Part shown: in pieces, positions 22,027 through 43,950 of the stretch
How the letters are laid out: each line of letters begins with the position of its first letter
Position numbering within the stretch: the first letter of the stretch is position 1
Assembly: GCA_964019165.1 (NCBI GenBank)
Contig: OZ025284.1
Location: forward strand, 1,484,521-1,548,520
DNA from: Mastigias papua
Lineage: Eukaryota > Cnidaria > Scyphozoa > Rhizostomeae > Mastigiidae
Reading direction: 5' to 3'
DNA: 64,000 bases
Program-made: the position numbers and the translations under genes
Notes under the pieces: generated by a model
Told to the model about the DNA's origin: nothing
The model's database searches: none
Seen by the model: only the letters and a program-made list of their open reading frames with translations

Positions 22027-25000
22027 TTAGAGGGCACGTGTTCTTTGAATCGATGTTTGACTCTGTTCATCGTCGTCAAAATCGAAGAGCTCACTGTCAT
22101 CGATACTATCATTGGCGACACAATGTTCTCTTTCCTTCTCAATATTATTTACTTGGCCTTCCGCAGGTGGCACTTCTTTCGCCGACACTTCTTTACTTTG
22201 ACCGGATACTTCCGCTGTGTCATTTGCACTAGGACGCATTTTTTCCAAATATTTTTCTGATTTTTGTCGTCGGCCTTTTCTCACAATATGGAACGTATTG
22301 TCACGTCCCCTGCTCGGTCTATTTCCTGAGGTAGATGACGTGCCACCTAATCCAGATCTGAAATAAAACCAAATTATGCTCTAAAAGCAGTAGTGAAGAT
22401 AAAGGGCCATTAGACATCCCCATTTTTCAAGTCCCCAAGTGAAAATTCAAGTGTTGAAACTCAGATCCTGATGCACGTGATATCATGAATAATGTGTCCA
22501 GTTAGTCGTATGATTGGCCACTTGGCACCTATTCACCATTGTTTACTTGAAGATTCCAAGTGAGAAAATGAACTCTTTTGGTTTACACAAGACTGGGTTT
22601 TGAGTCTTAATGTAAACTGATTCAAAAACACTTCAAAGAAAGGACGATCTTCCATGCCCAATGATAAAAAAACTATCGTCTGTATATGATTTGGCGTATT
22701 CTGGAGTTTTGAAGAGATGTTGTCCTATGGTCGAATGACTTTCATTTTAAGGGACCGGTCATAAATTCCTCCAGGGGAGGGGGTGGAAGACATCTGGGAG
22801 GGGGGATGAAAAGTCTGCACATTCAGATGGAGGGAAGATGAAAATAAAGAGCATTTCAAGAGAAGGATTATGGAGTTTCTTCTGAAATCCTGGAGTGGGG
22901 ATCAAAATATTTGCATAAATCTGAGAGGGGGATGAAAATTCCATCAAATATATCAGAATATCTTCCACCCCCTCCCCACAAGTAATTAATGACCCGTCCC
23001 TAAGATTAAAATTTCTACAAATACTTATCCCCTTTTAGTACTTAAATACTTGCATGTTGCTTTTTTCTTTGAATGAATAGTGAATTATTGAAATTTTAAA
23101 TGCCGGTCTTGGTGGAGCCCTGATGACCTTGTGTCTTCCTAAGCCAAGATCGGTCCAGCGTTTGAGTATTACAATATATGTTTAATATAAACTTGAGTTT
23201 AAAAAACACTAACTTCTCCATCCATATTTCTTTCAGTTCCTCCAAGTATTTTTCCATATTATGGCCTCTTGCTTTATTGAAAACTAAAATCAGAAAGTGG
23301 CTATAAAAACACTCAGCTCAACAAACAATATGAGGACTGTACTGTGAACTGCAAACATAGTGACTGCATTGAGTGCTCCGTAATCTATCTGAATTATTAT
23401 ACATGAACATTAACAATGAAAGTCATAGACAAGAAACCAAATGTCGGACGAAACCAAGCCAAACAGTAATTTTGTAGCAGAATGAAAGTAATTTTCTCGT
23501 TCGATACTCATCATAGTATGAAATGTCAGATCACGACCGAAAGGTATCGGACGAAAAGTGTCGGACTAAACATATATATTCAGCTTCACCCTTCATCTGA
23601 CGTTTCATGCTCTGATGAGTGTCGTACGAAAAAAGTACTGTCACTATGCTATAGAATGCCGGCTCCCAAGCTGGGGTCCGCGGTCCCGAAGGATTTCTAA
23701 GGGACAGCCAAGGGTGTCAGGGGATCTCGAGAGGCTGCCTTCGCTTGATCAACTCATATCACTGTAGATATTTTTCCCCTGAGAGTCTATTAATCATAAC
23801 ATATATTGATCCCCCAGGGGACCATGATTCGAAAAATTATGCTTTAGGGGACCGCTAAGTAAAATAATTTGAAAAGTTTGGGAACCACTGCCATGGAATA
23901 TTATCACGTTTTTCACGCGATAGTTTCCATATAAAAAACTTAATAGAAAATTTCAGCTTTCAAAACGTCTCGAAGTTAGTGTATAAAGAGCATTTATAAT
24001 CATAGCACAAAAAGACAATAATATATATAATTAGACAGCAATAATGGAAACTGTAAACAATGCAAATATAAAACATCAACTCTGAATAAAGATTATGATG
24101 ATCCGATGATGAATATATTACAATAGCCGAAACCTGGAATTGAAATGAATGGAAACAGAAGCTGGAAAAAGAGGCGCTGGGAAGACAACACTGTCCATTC
24201 CCACGCAGTAATGAGAATCGCAGTCAAGAATGTGATAGGCAACAAAACAAAATGAGACAATATGGGGGTAGCTTGGTCCTGTAGAGAGAAATAATTACGC
24301 AAAAATTTATGACTTACTATTGATTGCATGTTCCATGTTGTAATTGTGCTCTTCAATCAAATACCTAGACAGTACACACAAATACAAGTTACATTCAATA
24401 GCATTAAAACAAAAGCATTAACGACAATACTAGGGTGGGGCGAAAATGGCCTTATTTTGAATATCTTTATTCTAAAAGGTGTTTTATATTGTCAAATTAT
24501 TCACTGGTCTTGAATATCAATTATTTTTATGTCTGATATTGTCTAACACTGGTAAATTTGAAAATATTCAAAATGGCCACTAGAAAATGGCAATTCTGTT
24601 TCAAAAACTTACGCAGATTTTTCGTAATGGAGAAAAAAGTGGGTCGTATGCATTAAAATATATATAACTGAGGTTACAGAGAAAATCTCTACAAATAACT
24701 GATTTGGATTCAATTTTTTGATGAAAATTGTTTGGTTACATTTAAAACATATTTTGCATATAAAAACCACCAGAAAACTGTCATATCTGAAAATAAATAT
24801 CTTTAGATATAATCTTTAGATATTTACTTTCAGGTATGACAATTTTCTGGTGGTTTTTATACGCAAGATATGCTTTAAATGTAACCAAACAATTTTCATC
24901 AAAAAATTGAATCCAAATCAGTTAATTGTAGAGATTTTAATCAGTAAACTTTCATCACTAAACCGCTTTTTGTAAGAATATAAGGAACTTGAGAAATCAA

Positions 25001-28000
25001 AGTTCCTTTCGATTATACTGAGACCACTGTCAGTTCAATTTTGAGTCAAAGCGCAGCCTAACTGAAGATTGATGTCAAACCACTTGAATGAAATGACAAC
25101 TTACCTGCATATCATATACCCGGTACGGTGTATTCCATGTGTACAATGAACTCCGATCACCTCTAAATACAAAGAAGCAAGAAAGTTAAACAGACATGTT
25201 ACATATAGCTAACTACCAACAAGACAAAAAATGATGATAAGTAACGTGGGTAAACTTTTCTATTTTAACATGGTCAATGCACAAACTCGTGCCCAAAGTC
25301 AAAAGCCAAAGCATCTCTCATGCAGGAAGGCAGGCATTGGTAGGCAAGAAGGCAGTATGTATCGTGTTTTAGTTCTTGATGAAGACGATACCAAACCGGT
25401 GGCCTAAGATACAACATGTGAGCACTATATCAAAAGACCATTCCATAAATTGGCATCCAATGATGAACCACATACTATTGAAATATACATACCGTCTGGT
25501 TGTGCTCCTTCCAAGAACTGCCTTACACATTTCGCGAAGCTGTAAAATAGTAAGTACACTTATTAAAAGGCACGAAATTCAGTTTGAAGCAAAAATTACG
25601 AGGATTGCGACGGTTGATGCAAGATTAGTTAAGCACATGATTGCTTCAGCAACCGAAACTGGAAGGCAATTGAAGTTGAAGGCCAGTGGGTTGATAGCTG
25701 GTAAAGGTTAGATAAGATGGTACATCAAGAATGAAATAATAATTGTTAATCAAAAATAAGCAATTGTCAATCTCTTCAATAAATCAGTGATGAATGAAAA
25801 GTATTGACAATGCAAATTGCCAAGGAAAACATCACTGGACAGTAGAACTATTCATGCATGTGATGAAAACCATGTGATGTACTTGAATGTATATCAAATA
25901 AGGAACTAGGAGTGTGAACAGGTGCTTTCTCCAAGTAGAAGAACAACATCTAAGAAGAACCTGGTGCAATTTGGATGTAAAAAGCACTAGACAAAACTTT
26001 GCAATACACTCCTTTTAATAACAGCCAGATTATATTTGCCAAGGCTTGATGTCCTTACTTCTTTGATAATTTTAGACTTGAATTATTCTTACTTCTGGAG
26101 TGATTTTCTGCAGATGTATGAGAAATTCCATGCAGTATATAGCTTCTCTGATATTTTGCTGGGATACTTTTGACAGTCAAGCAACAGATGCAAATGTTTA
26201 CTAACAATCTCATCAGAATTTGCTTGCTAAAAGAATGTGGGTAGTTGAGTGCATGTGAAAATTCTCAACTGAGGTTGAGCACATTCTAGCAGGGTTCCTA
26301 TTCTTCTAGCAAATTAATCCTTAGTGCTCTTGTTAAGGTGTGTTCTTATAGAAAAGAGGTCCATATAAAAAAGATCTTGACTTGAAAAGCTCACAATCAC
26401 GACAACTTTGATGACAATGATGTAACTTACATATTAAACACTGATGTAAAGCAAGTTGGATTGTATGCATCAAATTTAATCTTTGCATATTTGATCCCAA
26501 ATCTCTCCTCAAACTCCTAAATAATAAAGATACTTACATCAAATGCTAAAAATATCTTAAATCACACAAATAAACAATCCAATGTTATACATTAATAAAT
26601 CCATTCTAGAGCATAGAGCATAGTACAATAGTTCAATTTCACTTTGCAATTCTCAAAGGTCCCATTTTCTATACTTGCTGCCTTATCATATACAAATTTG
26701 CTATATAAATGGCTTCATGTAAATGGTTTGGTGTAAATGGCTTCCAGCCCGGGGGCAGCTCATTTCACCATCAGTAAGTTTTCTACTGTTTACATGAACC
26801 CAGGGTAGCTTATGTTGCAGCTTCTTAATCCAACCAGGGTCAGCTTGCCACTAAACTCTAATACTTTGAAATTTATGCCCTAGCTACCAAACTTGTTAAA
26901 TTAATGACCCCGGGATGGCTATTTCAAAGTGCTTACACAACCCTGGGTTCAGCTGACCTGCCTTTATATGGAAAAACTTTGCAAAAAGCCAACCTGCCTG
27001 ACTGGGTCAGTCCCACCCTCAAGAAGAGCTTTCTGTTTAGGTGGGTTGACATGGGTTGGGCACTGCCTTCATGTAAACAGTTGAAAAGAGTAGGCTGGAG
27101 AAGGGTTGACCCCCTTCCCCATGTTGGAGCCAACTTGGGTTTGTGTGAACAAAACTTTAGGGTACCCATTGATTCAGCCAGGTATCTATCCACTTGAATT
27201 GCAGTTGTGGCTGATTTTACTGAGGCTGATAAATGGGGGTTTTCCAGTGACTATCAATATAAAATCTGAAAATAAAAACCAAAACGTACCTTCCTCCCAT
27301 CATAGTACCTATAAGTATTTGTTAGGTCAATAATGATCCCAAGTTTAATGCCACGTCTCTCTATTTCATCATACAGTTGAGTAGGTGTGAATCTATGAGA
27401 ATGAAACAAAAACAACTGTATGATATTGCTGACTGTATCTTCATTAATTATGAAGGCATTACTCTTTGGTCAGCAAGTGTGATGGTCTCTGACATGATCC
27501 CACAATTCAGACATTTCCTGCTTAGTGTGACATGGCAGTAATTTGCATGAACATGCCGTAGCCCTTTGATATAGAGCTATGAATAATGTAGCTAACATAA
27601 TGTGAGTCAGATATATACACCAGAATGGATGGCTGCCCCCTTAAAGGCTTTCATACAATTCCTACTAGGTTTGTTAAAATTCCTTGCAATGACCCCAATA
27701 TTGAAAAGGGCCTGACTTCCTTGACAATTTTCCTGACAGGAGATACTCTGTAGTTTTTTGGTACCTGAATCTGATTGCCTGTTTGATGTAGGTTTCAAAT
27801 CTCTGACATGCAACAGTTCATAAATTACTATGATCATTTTTACTAGGATATGCATCTATCCTTGACCTTCCACAATATTCTGAATTGCTCTTTCATCTTC
27901 ATGGGAATTAGTTTCTTCTCATGAGAAACTTCTTTTTACAAGGATTTCTTGAAGGGCGACAAATTTACAATAAAAGCAGAAAATAAAAAAATACCAGAAA

Positions 28001-30784
28001 CTAAATGATACTTACTCTTTATCTTTAGTGAGACCATATTTGTTGTAACTGCTATAGCTAAAACCCTGAGAATAAAAACATCAGTTTTTAAGATTTTTTC
28101 AGATATCTGCTTGTTAAGCAAACATTTAAGCTGGCACTATAGCACTTGTAAGCCATAGAATGAACGCTCTCACTAGAAATTTGGTGAGCACATACTAATT
28201 TATAGGCATTTCAAAACCTGACACTCTACCATTTGCAAATGGAAACTAGCATCCATGAAGCATGGATGAAAGTAAACCACCAAATTGCATGAAATAAATC
28301 TATGGAGCATTCAAAATTCAGTTTACTTAAAGGTTGCTTAAATCACATGGCTTGCAAACCAAGGGCAAACATAAAATGAGCAAAATAATGCACAAAAATT
28401 CAAAACCTCTCCATGAAATAGCAATGAGTGATAAATGAGAAACAATGCATTTTATATAAGCAATGGCACACCAAGAGCAGACTGGCCAGTCAGGTTATCA
28501 GGCAGGGCCTGAAGGGTCCCTTTCAACCTTCTCCCTCTAGGGCCCCTCTTTTGCAAAGGTCTATTTTATGAAACAATGTATTTTGAAGTGCAATATAAGA
28601 TGAATATATCCTCAATAATAATCTGTATGGAGATGTAATGTCCTAACACATTTTACATTATAAAGCCCCCTAAATCCTCCCATACATATTTACCCCAGGA
28701 ACTAAATAGGCAGACAGTCTGTCCCTTTTTCACACACAGTTAATATCTGTGAAGATTACTAAGTGTTAGGACTTGATAAAAGGGTATCAAAACTTGATAG
28801 TTATCAGAAAACATTGAATAAGTGATAAAAAGTAATATACAGTACCTCTGATAATGGTGTTTTAAAACAGATAAATGGTAAATCAGGCATCTGTTCACCA
28901 ATCTTGCTGTAGTCCAACCACCTATTCATTTAAAAAAAACAATACCTAAATGATTAGTTGTTCACTTTATTAACTAATTTAAAAACCCACTCTAATGTAA
29001 AAGTTTATCTATAAAATATGTAGTGATAAACAGTAAAGCAAATAGAGTATATCAAAATGATGAGGGACAGATCCCAAATCCTGCAAAAACATACTTCCAG
29101 TAAACTATTGGAAGTGGATAAGTATGCATGCAACAAGTTCAAGTTCAAGTTCATTTCATTTTAAAATTTCAAAACATTTACGAATTCCTTTCAATTAACA
29201 CTACAATAACATCATAAACAACAAACATAAAGCAATAGTTTACAATAAAGTTAAACATAAACAAAAAGCAAGGATAATAGTAACAAAATGTTATAACAAT
29301 ATACAAAGAGACCTAAACTAATTAATAATTAGCAACTGACTGAGATGCTGGAGAATACAGCTAAGCAATCTTTTAGAGCCTGGACAATGAAAAAGAAAGC
29401 CAGAACTACATCAAAGGAGAGTAGCTGAATGAGTCTTTACAATCCTTGATATAAGTTGAGATCCCCATTTTACTTAAAATGATAACTACTGTAAATCCTT
29501 GAATAAGTCCCCTGGGGACTTGCATCTCCTTTTGAAACTTTTTGGGTGGGGAGTTTTGAGGGGGGGCATATTCAAAGGAATGCTTATAAAACTATTTGAT
29601 ATATGCTGCATAAAAAGGTCACTGTCAAAGCTCCTATTCTCTGTAGTATAAAAAGGACAGTCTAAATCAAAATGTCAGTCTATATCACAGTTTTCATCAA
29701 TCTCTGTGGTGGGGCTTATTCAAGGGGGGCCTATTAAACAATTGAAGCTAAAGCATGGGAGCATATTTGAGGGTGTTTTTATTACTTTATTTTAACTGGA
29801 GATTTGTTCAACATAATGGGCACTTAGTGAATAATACCACCAAATCATAGAAAACTTCCTGCAGTTTAATCTTTGTAAGTAAAAGGCTATATTATAAACA
29901 GTTTCAAGGGAATTTCATTTTGAAGATTAGCATGAAGTTTACCTAAAATTTTGATTTGAACGTAGCATTTTCTATGAACTGGCCAATTGAATAGAGGATG
30001 GTATAGGAACAGGAGCATGCCGAATTAGGGGTGTAGATGTTGTTATAAGCCCAAATTTTGTGGAACCCGTGGTAATTTTTCACCTTGTCAATAAATGTTG
30101 CTTTGATGATCATGTTTTGTCAGCTATTATGCTAACCCTGCTACTTTGTCAGATCTTTCTGTCTTGTCGAGTTTCTTTTGCTGAGCTGGTTATTCTTGTC
30201 AGAATGCAGTGATAGCCTCTTTGCACTCCCATATACTAATTGTTCAAGTTTGGTCTGAGTGGCGTCCTTTCTACCCTAGCTATTGGGCAAAATTAAACAA
30301 ATTTTCTGTGACATCAGACACAAACATGGTAGATCCTCCTATGTCACTAATTGCAGTTATCATGTCTCCCAGATAAGCACTCATGATTCCATTCCTGAGA
30401 CTTGCCTCCTTAAGAGTATGAATAAAACTATGGAAAAAGGTGTCTCCAACAAATCTCCAGCAAAGTCGTTTTGCTTCTATTAGTCATGGCTAATGGCGCC
30501 ACACCTTTTGAAAGCTAACACATGATGTAGGCTGGCAAGCTAGCTCCCGTAACCTGATGTGAGAATGCTGGTCTGTATGAAAGCAGTACTTGTACTGAAG
30601 TGCTACCCTCCTAATAGTAAGACATATGAAACGAAACATTAAATAGAAACGAACAACAGAGTATAATACAATCAAATGGTATTTATGAAGCATACTTGTC
30701 TGGCACTCTCATTTCGTGACGTGGTTTGAAATTCGGTCTTCTTATATAATCACATAGGATCCTTGGCAGAAGTCTAGCAGTCAT
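22027..30784 (-). CDS. DUSP11: DUSP11/PIR1-type RNA 5'-triphosphatase (dual-specificity phosphatase)
   Basis: Ten exons in transcript order: 30784-30696, 28921-28846, 28065-28016, 27392-27290, 26516-26431, 25539-25493, 25162-25105, 24364-24318, 23283-23214, 22357-22027. All have GT-AG ends, and the joined CDS is 957 nt (318 residues). DUSP11 removes phosphates from RNA 5' ends and acts in the nucleus. The order of landmarks follows the family: WLDYSKIGEQMPDLPFI (about 31-47), GIIIDLTNTYRYYD, then the P-loop HCTHGIHRTGY (156-166) with catalytic C157 and R163, RYLIEE and FNKARGH. The C-terminal tail is basic then acidic (SELFDFDDDEQ) and shows no recognised domain. The chosen ATG at 30784 is the first ATG after the upstream in-frame TAA; a second in-frame ATG lies at 30712. 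Introns contain MITEs, a 257-bp palindrome and hammerhead relic B. Confidence 0.93.
22748..23003. mobile_element. MITE with TTAAGGGACCGGTCAT inverted termini
   Basis: The left end TAAGGGACCGGTCATAAATT matches the reverse complement of the right end (TTAGGGACGGGTCATTAATT) with few differences. The interior is purine-rich with GGAGGGGG blocks and no coding content. It lies in the last DUSP11 intron. Confidence 0.7.
23488..23638. repeat. Inverted repeat with decayed hammerhead motifs (copy B)
   Basis: The 43-bp arms 23488-23530 and 23596-23638 match at 36 positions around a 65-bp spacer. The right arm, plus strand, keeps CTGATGA at 23612-23618, GTGTCGTAC as stem II, and GAAA at 23628-23631. Five of six stem I pairs form with the sequence after GTC. 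Stem III is broken (CTGTC instead of CTTTC). The left arm, minus strand, has ATGATGA and GAGA, both disabling. Confidence 0.6.
23657..23893. mobile_element. hAT-like MITE (CAGTGGTTCCCAAAC-type ends)
   Basis: The right end reads AAAAGTTTGGGAACCACTG, whose reverse complement is a canonical hAT terminus. The left end (GGCTCCCAAGCTGGGGTCC) is a degenerate match. Internal GGGGACC repeats are typical. It abuts hammerhead relic B inside a DUSP11 intron. Confidence 0.5.
24682..24938. repeat. Near-perfect 257-bp palindrome
   Basis: The left arm 24682-24803 and right arm 24817-24938 are reverse complements with scattered substitutions around a short AT-rich spacer. It lies in the DUSP11 intron between 24365 and 25104, so the pre-mRNA would form a hairpin of about 120 bp. 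No terminal motif identifies a transposon. Confidence 0.85.
29487..29778. mobile_element. MITE with TACxGTAAATCCT...AAGCCCCC-type ends, copy 1
   Basis: Begins TACTGTAAATCCTTGAATAA followed by GTCCCCTGGGGAC. Later come GGGGCTTATTCAAGG and a weak right end. Matches copies at 39271-39511 and 59508-59750. Lies in the first DUSP11 intron. Confidence 0.55.
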
Positions 30785-31216
30785 TACAATCAGTCTTGAA
30801 TTATAACTCCTGTCGACCACGGGGAATTTCCCTATTTCTTAGTAGCAGCCATTGGTAGCAGCAAAACGGCTGTCGCGAAACATTCCGAAAACGAGGCAGC
30901 TGGAAATTGCTCAACTTATAGGTATTGTCAGCTGGATAACTGACCCACAGAACCACTATGTCAAATAGTGGATATTGCTATATACTGAAGTAGTAGCTCT
31001 AGAAGCTAGTATCTGCACAACACTTCCATAGTGATCATAGAAAGAAAAGACAGTAAGTGAAAAAAGAAGAGACCAATAAATAGCTAAAAGCGCTTGGTCG
31101 TGCAAGTGAGGCAAAATATAAATGGTAGACTTTTCGTGTGGTCGGTGTGGTCCTGCACAAGAGCCTAAGATTTGGCACTAGTAGACTGGTCTATCAAGAA
31201 AATCAAAATACGAAAA
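30785..31216. promoter_or_regulatory. Putative bidirectional promoter between DUSP11 and ROMO1
   Basis: The two start codons face away from each other across 432 bp with no repeat insertion. Both genes must initiate here or just outside. No TATA box is in a convincing position for either; the location is inferred from gene layout only. Confidence 0.5.
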
Positions 31217-33291
31217 ATGCAACGAGCACCGCAGCCGTCATGTTTTGATAGAGTAAAACTAGGTTTCATGATTGGATGTGCAGTTGGGATGAGCTCTGCA
31301 GCTCTGTTTGGAACCTACTCTGCTCTCAGGTCTGTATGTACATGGCCTGCAACAGTTTTTGTTGTTCTTCTTTGTGCTTTGCACGATCTTCTTCATGACT
31401 ATGTCTAAAATTTGTCACCCAAATTGAAGAGCGAGTGAGCACTCAATTTTTTATCCAAATTGCCTCTATCAGTGGCAGAGTTGCTTAGCCTTGAGCATAG
31501 GAGTATGACTTAGAATTTATGGGGATTGCGGACTGTCTGCCCGAGTGAAGATGGAGAGCGGTCATGTTGCAGGACGGTTTCTCATGTCGACTGCTGTCTT
31601 GCCGTATTGAGCTAAAGCTACTTTCAGAGAACACTAGAAAATCAGTACTGATAGATTGGGAAAAGGGCATTGATCTATCAACCATCCAAAGGCAATTTGC
31701 TCTCAGACCGTGGAGGCGAAGTTCATAACTGTAAAGAAGAACAAAACCACCGATTACTACTTGAATCATTGCAAACTAGGAAACTGTGAGAATGTTCTAC
31801 AACTTGATCTGAACAATTTGAACTTGTAGCAGCTTCTTGCACTTGGTTTGTAATGAATTTACCTTTTAGACAGTTTGCACATACAGGATTTCTGTGGCTT
31901 TAGGCACACTGTGGTTGCAGATTTTACCTCAGATGTTATAATTTCCAACTTCAAAACTCCTGGGTCAAATTGTAGGCATAATGCAGGTCACAATATTCTA
32001 ATTACATTCATACAAAGTATGCAAATAGTACATAGAAGCATTTCCTTGGAGGAATGGGATGCCTTTAACAGTAGTGTTCCAACAAAAGAAGAGAGTTCTG
32101 TTTGAGAAAAGGGTGTGGCTCAAAAATTCTGTAGGTCAGAACCATGAAAAGTAATGGTTCTAACAATGATTAGTTTTGAATAAGGAACTGATGAAGATTG
32201 AATGGCGTGAATTGCCAAGTTTCGGTTTATTTTCAGATAGACAACTTTCAGATGGTTCTTCAAAATGAAAGAAATGCTAGAAATTTACAACATTTTGCCA
32301 TTGCTGGAGGTTATCTAGAAATAACATTGAAATGCTGGAGTCTCTAGCAGAATGTAGAAGACTTGCCAACTATGTATTTTACTTGTGTATTGCCAAGATG
32401 CAACTTGAAGTTTTTGTGCTCTGATAAGTTAGGTTCCTTCATAATGTGAAAATTGATGAGAGAGAATATTCTTTGGAATTGATGTAAGAAAAATAGCTTG
32501 GTCTGTCCTCTGTTAGCTTTGCATTTTCATTTTCAGGAAGATTTAAGCCTCATTAGCTTTGTAACCTACGCTAGCATTCAAGATATTTTTGCTATATTCA
32601 CTATTACTCAGTATGCTATTTCTGCAGGATTTTTGCTTATTTATTGCAGTGCTTTCAAAGCCACGTAGTCCTACTCTCTGCTACTCATTATGCTGCTTTA
32701 GAATCTTATGTCCTTCCTTTCACCACACCCTCTAATTGGTTATGCTTTTCTTTTGAAGTAGAAAATCCCCTTTACTCCATAAACATATAGGACAACCTAA
32801 GAAGTGCTTTATGCATCTATGCTGTAACTCAGATTTTTGTAATAGCATATGTATAGGTTGTTGAAAATATCATATCTCTTGTCTGCCCTTTGCCATTGCA
32901 TAGAAACAAAGAACTACCCCTCCAAGTCTGTCATGCACCTTTTGATTTGCTATGCTTTAACACCCTCTAATGTATGTTCATAAGGTAGTGTTGAATTTGT
33001 TTAGTATGAATAATAAAGAACCATAACATCAATGACCGAGAAACTTTGTGGTGATATTTCATTTGGTTGTTTTCACTTGTGACATGAGTTTTTGGATTAT
33101 TTCTTTTGCTAGTTTTACAGGATATCTTTCATACCTTTTTAAATGAAATTAGTTGGTCTCTAATAGTGGCATTTTCTGTTAGGATGGGATTGCGTGGAAG
33201 AGAACTTGTATCAAGCATTGGGAAAATAATGTTGCAAGGAGGTGGGACTTTTGGTGTGTTTATGGGAATTGGCACTGCAATCCGCTGCTAG
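31217..33291 (+). CDS. ROMO1: Reactive oxygen species modulator 1 (mitochondrial inner membrane)
   Basis: Two exons, 31217-31329 and 33183-33291, phase 2, with CTCAG|gtctgt and tctgttag|GATGG, give 73 residues (human 79). ROMO1/Mgr2 is a small inner-membrane protein that couples to the TIM23 translocase and influences ROS and OPA1 processing. Recognised from [20 protein letters not shown] (residues 6-25), [12 protein letters not shown], then [16 protein letters not shown] and the terminal [17 protein letters not shown]. Two glycine-rich membrane segments form a hairpin. The N-terminus before PSCFDR is shorter than in vertebrates. A TTG-initiated extension to 31172 is unlikely. The intron (1.85 kb) holds a copy of the CATGGGCGT-family repeat at about 31498-31690. 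Confidence 0.95.
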
Positions 33292-34076
33292 TATTTAAAT
33301 GCTTATATTGTGACAGATGAGTGAACCAAAAGAGGTGATGATGTATCAGCAATTAAAATTGAATTTCACTTAAGGCCCAGAATTGGCAGGCCTTGTTGAA
33401 TGCACAGTAAATCAAACTGCACTTTGCTTATCTGCTAATGAAATCATAGTCTATTCTAGGCAATGTACTTTGTAGTATCAAATGTTGTATATTTGTTCTT
33501 TGTCATCAACTTCATTCTCTGTTGAACTTGTTCTCACATAAACATATTCTGCAAGTAATGAAAATTGTTACTTAGATGCCATTGCTCTCAAGAGGTCTGA
33601 GAGTATAGCCTTTACAACATATTCTATGCCCTTGAAGTCTCAACTAAGAGCTTCTTTGCTATGGATTTATGCTACTGGTCAAGTATAAGCTCATTATTCA
33701 ATCAGGGCATTTGAAAATTTGTAGTTAACTTGCCTCATTTTGAGTTGGAGCCAAAATTATTACCAAATAGGACTGAAAGTTGACATGACAAGGACAGAAT
33801 ATTAATAGACAATAGCCAGACTGTATTTTGCTTCTTTTGATTGTATAGTCTTCTTAAACCAATTAGTTTTCATTTGCTAATTTGAGTTCATATTTCCTGC
33901 AATATTGTGGAATCAATTAAGTCAGCATCTTGAAGAAGAGGAACAAAAACAAGTAGATAGATTTTAATGGGCTTTATAGATACTTGATAGATATTTACCT
34001 AAAATTATACATACATATATATATATATAACTATAAATAGTAAATTATATCTCATTCATTTCATCTTCATCTAGAG

Positions 34077-34720
34077 CAGGGTTGGCCATGCTCAGCGAGG
34101 ATAAGAGTTATATACTATATGATCTAAATGGCTGATGGCCACTGACTTATTAGCAGTATCTTGCATCATTCAGCATAGTAATTTACTGCAAGGACTCCCA
34201 CAAAAATGTTTTGAAGTTATACTAAAGTGAAAAAGTTGGCAGATAGTTAGTTCACTCGCATTTCACTGTTAAGAAACGTTGCCCTCATTTAACTATTACA
34301 TGTTTCTTTTTAATATGAAAACCACTTTTTTACCTGAGCCTCAATTTTCTCAACTTTCCCTGATTGAGGTTTTCTTAAGATTTTCTTAATTCTTTCGGGA
34401 GTAAACTGGCTAAAAGCCATTACTTGTTATAAAAAGTTTGATCTTCGTTAACCAAGATTATCAAAGAAAAGTTTCGATCTTTGTAAAGGAACTTGTAAAG
34501 AATGAGGTAATATCGACCTCTGGCATGTAAAAAAGATGGGCTTTGGAACTTGAACCTTAGGATTTTCTTAACAATTTCTTATGATTTTGGCCTTTTGAGC
34601 CTCATTTTCTTATAAACTTTTTCTTATAGAAAAACGTGTAGCTCACAAATATCCCCGGATCCGCAGATTAAATCTCAGAGAGCCGCATGTGGCTCGCGAG
34701 CTGCGGTTTGGCCATCCCTG
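34077..34720. mobile_element. hAT non-autonomous element with 8-bp target duplication
   Basis: Left end CAGGGTTGGCCA and right end TGGCCATCCCTG are inverted repeats of hAT type. Flanking octamers ATCTAGAG (34069-34076) and GTCTAGAG (34721-34728) match at seven of eight positions. The right part contains the GAGCCGCATGTGGCTCGCGAG motif. No transposase remains. A second MITE is inserted inside (34297-34640). Confidence 0.85.
34297..34640. mobile_element. Nested MITE, TACACG-terminus family, subfamily 3
   Basis: Starts TACATGTTTCTTTTTAATA, ends TATAGAAAAACGTGTA, and is the reverse complement of 60179-60506 over most of its length. Shared internal blocks are TTTCTTAA, GAGCCTCA and AAGTTTCGATCTTT. 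It is inserted in the hAT element at 34077-34720. Confidence 0.75.
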
Positions 34721-34946
34721 GTCTAGAGATAGAAAGAAATGATGTCCAAACAAAACATGATTTTATCGAATAAGCCTAGCCTAGCCTATGGTGCTTCTAG
34801 GTGCATAAATAGTGACGTCCTATTCTTGTGATTTCCTACAATAAAACCTAATCTCTTTGTTAACTAGATTAATACTGTTCTCATAGAGAGAGATGTGCTC
34901 AGAATAAGTGCAACTGTTCAATTCTCGTCTCTCTATTGTAAAGCAT

Positions 34947-43950
<9,004 letters not shown>

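Larger units (their letters stand above)
33292..34946. other. Intergenic region between convergent ROMO1 and protease genes
   Basis: Unremarkable AT-rich DNA, a short TA run near 34015-34030, and the hAT-type element with a nested MITE at 34077-34720. No gene seen. Confidence 0.6.

Noticed and set aside
26091..26170. Extra DUSP11 exon
   Set aside because: The stretch is partly open on the minus strand, but exons 5 and 6 already join in phase and match the family without it.
31172..31216. Upstream extension of ROMO1
   Set aside because: It would need a TTG start and adds a basic stretch not seen in the family; the ATG at 31217 gives the expected short N-terminus.
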